Source: Promethearchaeota archaeon
GTDB lineage: Archaea; Asgardarchaeota; Lokiarchaeia; Sigyniarchaeales; SOKP01
Direction: 5' to 3'
DNA length: 64,000 bases
Assembly: GCA_011364925.1 (NCBI GenBank)
Contig: RDOA01000013.1
Coordinates: 1 to 64,000 of the forward strand
The position numbers and the translations under genes are program-made. The notes under the pieces are model-generated. The model did not search any database and had not been told where the DNA came from. It saw only the letters and a list, made by a program, of their open reading frames with translations. Every line of letters begins with the position of its first letter. The stretch's first letter is position 1. Of this stretch, positions 17,906 through 25,960 are shown piece by piece.

Positions 17906-18179
17906 TTAGATCCTCTTTATTAAATGTTTTTATCAGTTGAATTTTTTGTTTTCTCGTAAAAGTTTTAATCTCCATCTCTCTTTTCATGGCATCGCTTCTT
18001 TCAGAAAAGGTCTCAAAATACTTAAGCGAAATATTTTTCTTGCCCCGACAAAATCTAGCACCAGTTCCATTTTTGTGCTCTTCTAATCTTCTAAGAAGGT
18101 TATTAGTATATCCTGTATAGAATCGTTTTTTATTATTTTTCGCTATTGTTTCTAAAATATAGACGTAAAAAAGTGACAT
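17898..18179 (-). CDS. GIY-YIG nuclease domain protein (UPF0213/YhbQ-like)
   Basis: A 93-residue single-domain protein. FYVYILETIAKNNKKRFYTG and YTNNLLRRLEEHKNGTGA hold the GIY-YIG core (here YVY...YTG), the catalytic arginine and the first helix. FCRGKKNISLKYFETFSERS with a downstream Glu (AMKREMEIK) completes the family motif. Such small proteins are related to the UvrC N-terminal nuclease, but their cellular role is not settled. It lies upstream of and overlaps pstK by 8 bp. Confidence 0.9.
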   Translation of the reverse strand: MSLFYVYILETIAKNNKKRFYTGYTNNLLRRLEEHKNGTGARFCRGKKNISLKYFETFSERSDAMKREMEIKTFTRKQKIQLIKTFNKEDLIE

Positions 18180-18378
18180 GCCAGAATCACTATTAATTAG
18201 ATCTGTTTTCTTTTATTTATTTTTAATGGCAAATACTTAACCAAATACTTTCTACTGTTATATTTAGAGAGAAAAGTGTTCCTCTGAAATATATTATGTT
18301 TGTTATCTTAAACAATTAAAAATTAAATTTATTAATAAAAACTTTTATAATTTTTAAAGGAAGATTTAGGTTTTTCTG

Positions 18379-19027
18379 GTGAGTTACTTTTCCTCTCGGT
18401 ATATGTCTAATTAAGTGGGATGAGGTTCTTGGTGGAAACATCCACATGAAGTTTCCGGAAGATTTAGATGTTCCAGATAATGTCGTTCAACAAATACAAA
18501 TATCACACAATTTTGTTGAGTCGTATATTACTATCGAAGAAAAAGATTGGAACTCAATTTCTTACTATAATGAAAATAAAGAAATTATCATCGTTATGGT
18601 TTTAGATAAATATGACGATAGCTCTGATTACACAGGTATTTTAGATGAATTTAAGAAAAAACTTGAATTAGATTTAACCGATTCAAAACTTAAAGAGCAA
18701 CTGGAACAAATCTACAACCTTTCTTTACCTAAAGTATTTAGAACTCGAGACGAAGTAATAGGAAAACTAAGTAATGAAGTAGCTCAATTAAAGACATCAG
18801 ATTACGATTTAAAAAAAAGATTTGAGAAAATCTCAGAATCAGATCACCTTAAAGTTAAAAGTAAAATCCAATTCTTACTAGCTATTAATAATGAAATGGG
18901 GTACAAAGAGTTAAAAGATTCCATTAATACCAGTAAAAGCTGGTTAGATACTGTGTTAAAAACCCTTTCTGAAAATAAAATCATCAGTTATAATAGTAAA
19001 AACGATTCTTATTACCTTAATGTATAA
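18379..19027 (+). CDS. Longin/roadblock-like plus winged-helix protein, 5' end frameshifted
   Basis: The first in-frame ATG is at 18446 (193 residues), but the frame upstream of it still codes domain-like sequence, PLGICLIKWDEVLGGNIH, back to a TGA with no start codon. A GTG at 18379-18381 sits about 30 bp after a TATA-like cttttataa and reads M S Y F before leaving frame at four Ts (18388-18391). Removing one T joins MSYF to PLGICLIKWDEV. The protein then has a longin-like alpha/beta domain (about 1-105, including NKEIIIVMVLDKYD), a coiled coil around RDEVIGKLSNEVAQLKTSDY, and a C-terminal winged helix (SKIQFLLAINNEMGYKELKD). Either a sequencing error or a real lesion. Confidence 0.7.
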
Positions 19028-19128
19028 ATATGTTGAAATGCCTTTTTATAAAGAATTAGATTATTAAAAAGGCTACTATTCTATCTATCATACCATAAAT
19101 TTACTTTTTCAAATAGTTTTAATCAATT

Positions 19129-20262
19129 ATGAATCTTTCAGACGAAGAAGAGCAAGAAGTTTTAAAAGTAATGAGATCTCAGATGTTAACATTACTCCAT
19201 GGAGAGTATGTTAAGAAGTTTGAGGAAGAATTCGCCCATTATATTGGAGTAAAACATGCCATTGCTGTGAATACTGGAACGGCAGCACTTCATATAGCAA
19301 TAGCAGCGTTAGATATCGGTCCAGGAGATGAAGTTATAGTTCCACCATTTACTTTTATCGCTTCTGCTAGTTCTATCCTGCATAATAACGCAATTCCTAT
19401 CTTTGCAGATATTGACGATAAATCCTACACTTTAGATCCAAATTCTGTCAGAGAAAAAATAACTGACAAAACTAAAGCAATAATTCCCGTCCATTTGGCT
19501 GGAATTGGAGCAGACACGAAAGCTCTTACTGAAATCGCTGAAAAAAAAGGGTTATTCATTATAGAGGATGCAGCACAATCTATAGGAACAAAATGTTATA
19601 ACAAAAAAGTTGGAGCTATGGGTCATCTTGGATGTTTTAGTTTTTATCCTTCAAAAAACATGACTACAGGAGAAGGGGGTATGATCACTACCAACGATGA
19701 TTTACTAGCTGAACAATGTCGATTAATAAGGCACCACGGTGAACCTGAATGGTATGTATATAATAGATTAGGTTATAACTATAGAATGACTGAAATCCAA
19801 GGGGCAATTGGGAGAGTACAGTTAAAAAAAATAAACGATTTCATTGAAGTAAGAAATCAAAATGCCCAGTATTTAACAAAAGCCACTTTAGATATCCCTG
19901 GAATCGAACCACCCTTTGTACCTGACTATTGTGAACCCGCGTTTAATTACTGGATTGGGCGCATCAATCCAGACATATTAGGTTTGACGAAACCTCAATT
20001 TCTAAAGGTTTTTCCTCGAAGTAAAGTGTTATATCCAAAACCTCTTTATGAAACCAAAATATTTCAAGAAAAAATAGCGTATTCAAAAGGTTGTCCTTGG
20101 TCGTGCCCTTACTATGGGAAAAAGATCGATTACACAAAAATAAAATTACCAGTCGTAGAAAAAGTTACACAAGAAATATTCGCTTTAGACATCCATCCAA
20201 AAGTTACGAAAGAGATTCTTGACGAAAATATTGAAATCATGAGAAATTTATCAAAAGAATAA
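19129..20262 (+). CDS. DegT/DnrJ/EryC1/StrS sugar aminotransferase
   Basis: A 377-residue fold-type I PLP enzyme. Visible motifs: AVNTGTAALHIAIAALDIGP, DEVIVPPFTFIASASSILHN, VHLAGIGAD, the aspartate motif IEDAAQSIG, and the Schiff-base lysine in SFYPSKNMTTGEGG. The family transfers an amino group to keto-sugars for glycan or S-layer decoration. It is followed within 12 bp by acylphosphatase. The two could share a transcript, though their functions are not obviously linked. A second family member lies at 31530-32744. The sugar substrate is not readable. Confidence 0.92.
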   Translation: MNLSDEEEQEVLKVMRSQMLTLLHGEYVKKFEEEFAHYIGVKHAIAVNTGTAALHIAIAALDIGPGDEVIVPPFTFIASASSILHNNAIPIFADIDDKSYTLDPNSVREKITDKTKAIIPVHLAGIGADTKALTEIAEKKGLFIIEDAAQSIGTKCYNKKVGAMGHLGCFSFYPSKNMTTGEGGMITTNDDLLAEQCRLIRHHGEPEWYVYNRLGYNYRMTEIQGAIGRVQLKKINDFIEVRNQNAQYLTKATLDIPGIEPPFVPDYCEPAFNYWIGRINPDILGLTKPQFLKVFPRSKVLYPKPLYETKIFQEKIAYSKGCPWSCPYYGKKIDYTKIKLPVVEKVTQEIFALDIHPKVTKEILDENIEIMRNLSKE

Positions 20263-20274
20263 TCATTGGCATTT

Positions 20275-20547
20275 ATGAAAAGAATTATTATCCATGTGTA
20301 TGGGCTTGTGCAAGGAGTATTTTTCCGATATACCACACGTAAAATTGCTCGGAACTTAGGAATAACGGGCATTGTTAAGAATTTACCCGATGGTAGTGTC
20401 TATATTGAAGCTGAAGGTCCAGAAGATAAGCTAATAGAATTAATAAGGTTCGCTAAGAAAGGTCCAAAAGCCGCTAATGTCGAATTAGTTGAATTTGAAT
20501 ACAAGGAACCTCAGTATAAATTCAAAGGTTTCGAATACTCTTTTTAG
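20275..20547 (+). CDS. acyP: Acylphosphatase
   Basis: A 90-residue protein from ATG 20275; a TTG three codons upstream is less likely. It shows both catalytic signatures: the phosphate-binding arginine in HVYGLVQGVFFRYTTR and the asparagine in GIVKNLPDGSVYIEAEG. It hydrolyses acyl phosphates such as carbamoyl or 1,3-bisphosphoglycerate. Length and fold (beta-alpha-beta-beta-alpha-beta) match the family, ending KFKGFEYSF. Confidence 0.95.
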   Translation: MKRIIIHVYGLVQGVFFRYTTRKIARNLGITGIVKNLPDGSVYIEAEGPEDKLIELIRFAKKGPKAANVELVEFEYKEPQYKFKGFEYSF

Positions 20548-20598
20548 CTTTAGCGTTTTGGTATTGTGTATGCTCTAGGTATTATCTAAATATTATTC

Positions 20599-20985
20599 AT
20601 GATGATAAATAATATTCTAATATTAATGATTATGTCATTATCATTAAAGAGGAATAAATTCCTTCAATTATTTGAAACTATTAACAATAAGAGCGTTAAA
20701 TATCGAGGTCCTTTAATTTTAAGAATATTCGGCTTAATGAATGAACTAGAATTATCTAATGAGAATCGGTATATACTCTGTAATTTTATAGATCAAAATA
20801 GTGATACATTCAATCTTAAAAAAGATATATACGATATTAGTAACGATGTATCTTTAAATCAACTGTTTCTCTTCGCGTATAGCAAGGCTAGAATAAATAA
20901 CTTAATTCCGAACTTATATTCCGAATATATTAATAGTGTTAACGCGCTCTCGCAAAAAATAGAGATTCAGACTATACTTTCATAA
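20599..20985 (+). CDS. Small hypothetical helical protein
   Basis: Up to 128 residues from ATG 20599; ATG 20632 (MSLSLKRNKF) removes a hydrophobic leader and is equally plausible given a TATA-like taaatatta at about 20587. The core, KFLQLFETINNKSVKYRGPL then ILRIFGLMNELELSNENRYI, is predicted mostly helical, with no motif that I recognise. It lies 51 bp after acylphosphatase on the same strand. It is not a shadow of another gene, and codon use looks like that of its neighbours. Confidence 0.5.
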   Translation: MMINNILILMIMSLSLKRNKFLQLFETINNKSVKYRGPLILRIFGLMNELELSNENRYILCNFIDQNSDTFNLKKDIYDISNDVSLNQLFLFAYSKARINNLIPNLYSEYINSVNALSQKIEIQTILS

Positions 20986-21120
20986 GTCATAACTTTAGGA
21001 AGTGGGAATTCATTTTAAAAAAATTATTCAAAATTTATTCATAGTTTCGACATCAAAATGATTAATAAGGATAATTATTATTATGAAAATATAAAATATC
21101 ATTTTATATGGTGAATTGGT

Positions 21121-21645
21121 ATGACCGTTGATTCTAACTATATTATAAAAATTTGCCTTCTCGGAGAAGCAAATGTCGGAAAAACCTCTTTAGTGTATCG
21201 TTATATTGAAAACAAGTTTAGGGGGAATTATAAAAGTACCTTGGGGGTAAACTTATTAAAGAAAGATATGCACTTGGAGGAGTATGGAAACGTATCTGCG
21301 CAAATTTGGGATCTTGGAGGCCAAGAAAGTTTTCGAAGCCTTCGAAAGCTATATCTAGAAGGTGCAAATGGAGCTTTAATAATATATGATTGTACTAATA
21401 GAAGTAGTTTTGAGAAACTCGAGGACTGGATAAACGACTTCAAGGATGCAAGGGGAGATGAGCCTTTACTACTAATCGGAAACAAAACCGATTTGATAGA
21501 CACTATAAAAGTTCAAGAAAGCGAAGGTATCGACCTTGCGAAAAAATTTAACATGAAATTCGTTCCTACTTCCGCTAAGACGGGTTCAAATGTTGAAGAC
21601 GCTTTTATCGGAATCATTAAAAAAGTGTTGGAAAAGAAAGTATGA
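21121..21645 (+). CDS. Ras/Rab-type small GTPase
   Basis: A 174-residue protein with a complete motif set: G1 GEANVGKTS (15-23), switch I threonine in YKSTLGVN, G3 WDLGGQES (glutamine present), G4 NKTD, and G5 TSAK. Segment ALIIYDCTNRSSFEKLEDWI is typical Rab/Ras helix 3. The C-terminus is KKVLEKKV, with no lipidation cysteine. It is separated by about 135 bp from the gene upstream, and tbp follows about 180 bp downstream. Confidence 0.93.
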   Translation: MTVDSNYIIKICLLGEANVGKTSLVYRYIENKFRGNYKSTLGVNLLKKDMHLEEYGNVSAQIWDLGGQESFRSLRKLYLEGANGALIIYDCTNRSSFEKLEDWINDFKDARGDEPLLLIGNKTDLIDTIKVQESEGIDLAKKFNMKFVPTSAKTGSNVEDAFIGIIKKVLEKKV

Positions 21646-21677
21646 ATTAGCTTTCAATATTTCACCCCTTAAAAAGG

Positions 21678-21759
21678 TTATAAATGTGAAAATGTAAAAA
21701 ATAAAAATTAATGGCATTCATTTATAAATGCCTTTATAAATAAAAAATCATTTATAAAG
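21678..21759 (+). promoter_or_regulatory. Cluster of TATA boxes upstream of tbp, one within a palindrome
   Basis: Four close matches to TTTATAAA lie upstream of the TBP start at 21830: ttataaat 21678-21685, tttataaat 21721-21729, tttataaat 21733-21741 and tttataaag 21751-21759. The second is the centre of a perfect 12-bp palindrome (catttataaatg, 21719-21730) flanked by ggcatt/aatgcc arms (21713-21718, 21727-21732). A further atatttat at 21808-21815 lies close to the start codon. Palindromic TATA boxes can bind TBP in both orientations. Clustered copies before the gene for TBP itself suggest self-regulation, which is inferred. Confidence 0.55.
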
Positions 21760-21829
21760 AAATATCATTTTCACAAGAAATTAATTTTTCTTAATTAGTT
21801 CAAATCATATTTATTAAGATTGATGTAAG

Positions 21830-22489
21830 ATGGCAGAAGAAGAAGAAGATTTTGATGAAGATTTCGAAGAAGAGGAAGAAGAAGAAGGCGAGGAAGAAGA
21901 AGGATTAGACTACAAGATTGAAAATGTTGTAGCGACTGTTGTCGTCGAAATCACAGAAAAAATCGATTTAAATCAAATTGCTCGCAAGCACGCAGATGTT
22001 GAATATAATCCTGAAAGATTTCCAGGATTAGTTATGAGAATTGAGAAACCTAAAGCAACCATTTTAATTTTCTCAACAGGGAAGATGGTAGTTACTGGGT
22101 TACGAAAAGCTTCAGAAGCAGAAAGGGTCGTAGATAAAGTTGTGAAGAATATTAGAAAAGCGGGGATTAAAGTTTCCAATCCTGAAATCACTATTCAAAA
22201 TATCGTAGCTAGTGGTGATCTCCATACAAATATAGATTTAAACATGGCGGCTATAGTTATGGAATATGCTATGTATGAACCAGAAGTTTTTCCTGGATTG
22301 ATCTATAGAATGCAAGATCCTAAGACAGTATTTTTAATATTCAGTACGGGAAGGATAGTTTGTACTGGAGCAAAACAAAAAGAAATTGTTAAAGAGGCTG
22401 TAAGTAAATTAAATATACAAGTACGGGAATTAGGTGTCGCTAAAAAGGAACTTGGCGATACTGATTACCAAGATATTACTTTCATTTAA
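21830..22489 (+). CDS. tbp: TATA-box-binding protein with acidic N-terminal extension
   Basis: A 219-residue protein. Residues 1-28 are almost all Glu and Asp, ending at about GLDYKIENVV, where the saddle domain begins. Two direct-repeat halves follow: YNPERFPGLVMRIEKPKATI with LIFSTGKMVVTGLRK, then YEPEVFPGLIYRMQDPKTVF with LIFSTGRIVCTGAKQ. The paired intercalating phenylalanines are present in both halves. TBP nucleates transcription at archaeal promoters with TFB. Many archaeal TBPs carry an acidic C-terminal tail; here the acidic tail is at the N-terminus and long. The gene has an elaborate upstream region (see the TATA cluster). Confidence 0.97.
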   Translation: MAEEEEDFDEDFEEEEEEEGEEEEGLDYKIENVVATVVVEITEKIDLNQIARKHADVEYNPERFPGLVMRIEKPKATILIFSTGKMVVTGLRKASEAERVVDKVVKNIRKAGIKVSNPEITIQNIVASGDLHTNIDLNMAAIVMEYAMYEPEVFPGLIYRMQDPKTVFLIFSTGRIVCTGAKQKEIVKEAVSKLNIQVRELGVAKKELGDTDYQDITFI

Positions 22490-22629
22490 TTTATTTTATT
22501 TTTTTAAATTTACAGAATGATAGCATATTAAGGATTTATAAGTAAAAATTTAGTAGTTTTTGAATTTAGACTACCTATCAATTCAATTTAGCACAAATTT
22601 TCTTCGTTTAAGTGATATTTAATTTTTTA

Positions 22630-23118
22630 TTAATCTTGCTGAAATACAATCATAAACTCGCAATAACTCTTACCTGATTGTAAGCTACATTCTACTTCTT
22701 GTGCAAAACAATGTATGTTAGTCATTTTCTCGACTATACCTGCCAGAAGTCCCGCTTCGAAGGAACAAAAACTTCCTTCAGTTTTAATTCCTTTATTGAT
22801 AAGATCTTTTATTGAAGAATGGCCTTTAAGTCTCAACTGAACTATTTCTTCTGAACTCTCCGTTATTTCAACATCTCCAATGTTAAATTCAGCGATTTTC
22901 TCTTTAATCGCATTAGGTATCGTAGTAACATCACCAATCGGCTTAACATTCAAATGAGTCCCTAACTCGTGCCCTAAATAGTAAAATATAGCTTCCAACT
23001 GGTGACCGAGAGCTAATAAAGCTCCCACCTTCATATCTCCAATCTCTTTTCCCTCTTTTAAATGGTTTCTCATTTGTACTAAAATTTTTGATAGTAATTG
23101 TCGATCCATTTTTTTCAC
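22630..23118 (-). CDS. V4R domain protein
   Basis: A 162-residue protein (ATG 23118; ATG 23109 is an alternative). The C-terminal half matches the V4R pattern: GSFCSFEAGLLAGIVEKM, then CFAQEVECSLQSGKSYCEF with conserved cysteines. The N-terminal part, KVGALLALGHQLEAIFYYLG, contributes the helical wall of the pocket. V4R domains bind small hydrophobic ligands or cofactors. It is the third gene of a minus-strand run of small GTPase, thioredoxin-like and V4R genes, with an 18-bp gap to the thioredoxin-like gene. Confidence 0.8.
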   Translation of the reverse strand: MKKMDRQLLSKILVQMRNHLKEGKEIGDMKVGALLALGHQLEAIFYYLGHELGTHLNVKPIGDVTTIPNAIKEKIAEFNIGDVEITESSEEIVQLRLKGHSSIKDLINKGIKTEGSFCSFEAGLLAGIVEKMTNIHCFAQEVECSLQSGKSYCEFMIVFQQD

Positions 23119-23136
23119 TCTCTTATTTTAAATTTA

Positions 23137-23440
23137 CTAAATTTTTACGGAGGAAATAAACCCATATAAAATAGCGTCAATGATATCTTCCTCCTGAATA
23201 TTGACGCTTAATCTTCTATCCGCTACAATAATCGTTGGTAATGATGTAATTTTATATTCTTTTGTTAATTGGTAGTTTTTTTCTACATCTATTTTTTCAA
23301 CATATAATTTCTTTCCAAACATTGAAATATTTATTCTCTTTAGCATTTCTTCGATCGGTAAGCAAGGTCCACAATGAGACGATGAAAAGAATAAAACTTT
23401 CGGATAATCTTTCTGTAGCTTTTCGAACTTAAATCACCAT
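23137..23440 (-). CDS. Thioredoxin-like protein (CGPC), probable one-base frameshift near the start
   Basis: The frame covering 23137-23433 codes KVLFFSSSHCGPCLPIEEML, IDVEKNYQLTKEYKITSLPT and IIVADRR. That is a complete thioredoxin core with the CGPC active site at 23362-23373 and the cis-proline in SLPT. It has no ATG, GTG or TTG before the active site. The nearest good start, ATG at 23438-23440, reads ATG GTG ATT TAA and stops. Deleting one T of that ATTT gives M V I K F E K L Q K, in frame with the rest. Using the internal ATG (MLKRINIS) would lose the active site. It lies between a small GTPase (29-bp gap) and a V4R gene in one operon-like run. Confidence 0.7.
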
Positions 23441-23469
23441 TAAATACTAAGAGATTAATTAATTATGTT

Positions 23470-24018
23470 TTATTGATCTTTATATTTCTCGTAAAGATTT
23501 TTAATGATAGCTTGGAATGCTTCATACACGCCGCTTCCCGTTTTTGCGCTAGTTTTATAGTACCCTAGAAAATGTCTTTTATCAACTATTTCCTTTATCT
23601 TTTCACTTTCGATGGAATGTTCGCTAATTAGATCGATCTTATTGCCGAATAATATAATAGGAATATTTCCACAATACTTTTTAATATCTTCGTGCCAATT
23701 CAAGATATGATTAAAACTCTTCTCAAGTTCATTTGGTGCGTGTGAAAAAACTATAATAGCAGCTTTACTACCCTTGTAAAATGTAGGTCTCATAAATGAA
23801 AATTCTGCTTGGCCAGCAATATCCCAAAAAAATAATTTGACTGTGTTTCCTTCAATTTTTTCGTCGTATTTAGAGAATTGTGCTCCTAACGTTTTAATAT
23901 ACTCCTTTTTAAAACTTCCTTTAGTATATTTTTTAATTAAGGATGTTTTACCTACACCACCGTCTCCAATTACAGTAATTTTGAATACAAAATCCTTCCG
24001 TTCGTCCTCATCACTCAT
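23470..24018 (-). CDS. Ras/Rab-type small GTPase
   Basis: A 182-residue protein with G1 GDGGVGKTS, switch I threonine in YIKTLGAQ, G3 WDIAGQAEF, G4 NKID and G5 TSAK. After G3 it has FSFMRPTFYKGSKAAIIVFS. VFSHAPNELEKSF replaces the common YDVTxxxSF, an unusual helix 3 entry. The C-terminus (KNLYEKYKDQ) lacks a lipid site. It is the first gene of the run with the thioredoxin-like and V4R genes, 29 bp upstream of the former. Confidence 0.92.
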   Translation of the reverse strand: MSDEDERKDFVFKITVIGDGGVGKTSLIKKYTKGSFKKEYIKTLGAQFSKYDEKIEGNTVKLFFWDIAGQAEFSFMRPTFYKGSKAAIIVFSHAPNELEKSFNHILNWHEDIKKYCGNIPIILFGNKIDLISEHSIESEKIKEIVDKRHFLGYYKTSAKTGSGVYEAFQAIIKNLYEKYKDQ

Positions 24019-24202
24019 AAAATCACATTATAGTTTTTATTCAATATCTATTTACGGTCTCTTATACATCTTTAAAATATAAATTATAAATATTATTTTT
24101 TATTTATATTGCTTTTTATTATTAAATAGTTTGCTTTAAATCTTCAAGATTTTTAGTATATTAACCAGATAAATGTAATTTCCATAGGGTAATAGAATCA
24201 TC

Positions 24203-24679
24203 ATGGACAGTTTAGATGTCATAGAAGAAATTATCGCGAAATTTACAAAGCATAAAATTACTTTAGCAGTTGCAGAATCTTGTACAGGAGGGTACATTTC
24301 GAGTATGATAACCAATGTTTCTGGTGCTTCTAATGTATTTGAACGTGGTATAGTTTGCTACAGTAATTCATCAAAAATGGACCTCTTGAATATTAATCCC
24401 GATTATTTGATCCAATTTGGAGCTGTATCGGAAATTGTCGCCAAACATCTGGCTAACAACATTCGAATCCTTTCAAATGTCAATATTGGAATTGGGGTTA
24501 CTGGAATAGCAGGACCTACTGGAGGTACACCCGAAAAACCAGTAGGGTTAGTTTATATAGGATTTTCAACAGAAAAAGAAACTATAGTAAAAAAATATCA
24601 ATTCCAAGCTGATCGGATTAACTTCAAAAAAGCGGTCTTAAATGAAGTCCTTGCATTTCTCCAAAATTTAGAATTTTAA
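24203..24679 (+). CDS. pncC: Nicotinamide-nucleotide amidase / CinA C-terminal domain
   Basis: A 158-residue stand-alone CinA-type amidohydrolase. Key motifs are AVAESCTGGYISSMITNVSG (with the nucleophilic serine), CYSNSSKMDLL, FGAVSEIVAKHLANN, and GVTGIAGPTGGTPEKPVGLV. The enzyme deamidates NMN to nicotinate mononucleotide in pyridine-nucleotide recycling. The N-terminal competence or ADP-ribose domain of full-length CinA is absent, which is common. Confidence 0.93.
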   Translation: MDSLDVIEEIIAKFTKHKITLAVAESCTGGYISSMITNVSGASNVFERGIVCYSNSSKMDLLNINPDYLIQFGAVSEIVAKHLANNIRILSNVNIGIGVTGIAGPTGGTPEKPVGLVYIGFSTEKETIVKKYQFQADRINFKKAVLNEVLAFLQNLEF

Positions 24680-24772
24680 TCTTAATTTGTTTTCATTTTC
24701 TATTATTTTCATATCTTTTTATAGATTGAGTCGAAAGAATTAATACAAACTAAGAATGTTGAGCTTTTGGAT

Positions 24773-25960
24773 ATGTATTTACTAAAATCAAATTATATTT
24801 CGTTCTTCGTTGTTTATTTCATTATAAGTCTTATTAATACGCTTGTAACGCTATACATCCCTATCTTCATGTTAATTACTTTAGATGTGAACAGAATTGA
24901 ATTAGCATACATTCAATTCCTCTCTTATTTATCGCTCTTCTTAGGACCAATCACTGGTTTTTTTTTTGATAAATTTACGCATAAGAAGAAACAAATAATT
25001 TTAATCTCAAGTGTGCTTCTTTTTTGCAGTTTCGCTTTTTTCAATTTAAATTTTGATAATTTATCATTTTTTGGAATATTTTTGGCTTTAAATTTTACCT
25101 GCGGTCTTCTAATCAAAGCTGGAATGAGCAAACTAATGTTGGAAGCTTCAGAACAAAAAAGCATTCAAAAAAACATAATTTTAATATCAAATGCTAGCGG
25201 TTCGTTTGGAAGTATTATTCCTATTATTGTGTTTAATGTGTTAATTTCGGATGTAGAATCTATTAATTTATGGACTCTATTTTTTAATATCTGCTGGATA
25301 TTATCTTCCCCTATTTTAACGAGTTATGCTCTAATTAAAGATAAACATCCGAAAATCAATATCAAAGTTAAGAGAATAACTTTAGATCAAAAAGATCCTA
25401 CTAAAATTAAAGAGCGAAAATATGGTTTAGTGCTTATGTTTTTAACTAACTTTTTTATTTGGGGTGATAAACTTCTTGAGTATCCTTTTACATCATGGAT
25501 TCTCTCTAAATATGGCGAGATTGGACTTTTAAACTATACCTATCTATTTTTTATTTTTTCGTATTTATATATGGGCGGGTGGTTTATTTCAAGACGCCTT
25601 ATAAACCAATATAGGTCAAGAGTGTATCTTTCGAGTTCAATTGTTTTATACGCTCTTTTAATGTTTCCTCTTATTTATTCTAATATAACATTATTCCTAT
25701 TACTTAATGCGATAAATAAAATAGTTTCAGGTGTTATGATGTCGCAACTTACTGAACGAAATGTTGATGTTTCAAAATCGAATAATAACAGTGCTCTGGC
25801 GTATGAAATCATAAGGAGTGCGAGTTTGCTAGCTAACTTTATATTTGTTCCCTTAGGAACTTTGTTAAGTTCCTTTGTGCCTACTGAAATTATAGTTATA
25901 ATTGTTGGATTTATGGCAATATTTTCAATAACGCCGATTTATGTAAGTAAAATTAATTAG
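24773..25960 (+). CDS. MFS-type transporter
   Basis: A 395-residue polytopic protein from ATG 24773 (a TTG at 24767 is possible). About 11-12 hydrophobic helices are visible, beginning YISFFVVYFIISLINTLVTL. The loop after helix 2 reads GPITGFFFDKFTHKKKQIIL, a recognisable version of the MFS motif between helices 2 and 3. A long basic cytoplasmic loop (KVKRITLDQKDPTKIKERKY) separates the two halves. Substrate unknown. The last 8 bp overlap the end of the convergent M29 peptidase gene. Confidence 0.75.
   Translation: MYLLKSNYISFFVVYFIISLINTLVTLYIPIFMLITLDVNRIELAYIQFLSYLSLFLGPITGFFFDKFTHKKKQIILISSVLLFCSFAFFNLNFDNLSFFGIFLALNFTCGLLIKAGMSKLMLEASEQKSIQKNIILISNASGSFGSIIPIIVFNVLISDVESINLWTLFFNICWILSSPILTSYALIKDKHPKINIKVKRITLDQKDPTKIKERKYGLVLMFLTNFFIWGDKLLEYPFTSWILSKYGEIGLLNYTYLFFIFSYLYMGGWFISRRLINQYRSRVYLSSSIVLYALLMFPLIYSNITLFLLLNAINKIVSGVMMSQLTERNVDVSKSNNNSALAYEIIRSASLLANFIFVPLGTLLSSFVPTEIIVIIVGFMAIFSITPIYVSKIN

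Noticed and set aside
23434-23436. In-frame TGA before the thioredoxin core as selenocysteine
   Set aside because: The frame above it meets a TAA three codons earlier, with no start between, so a read-through Sec codon is not possible.
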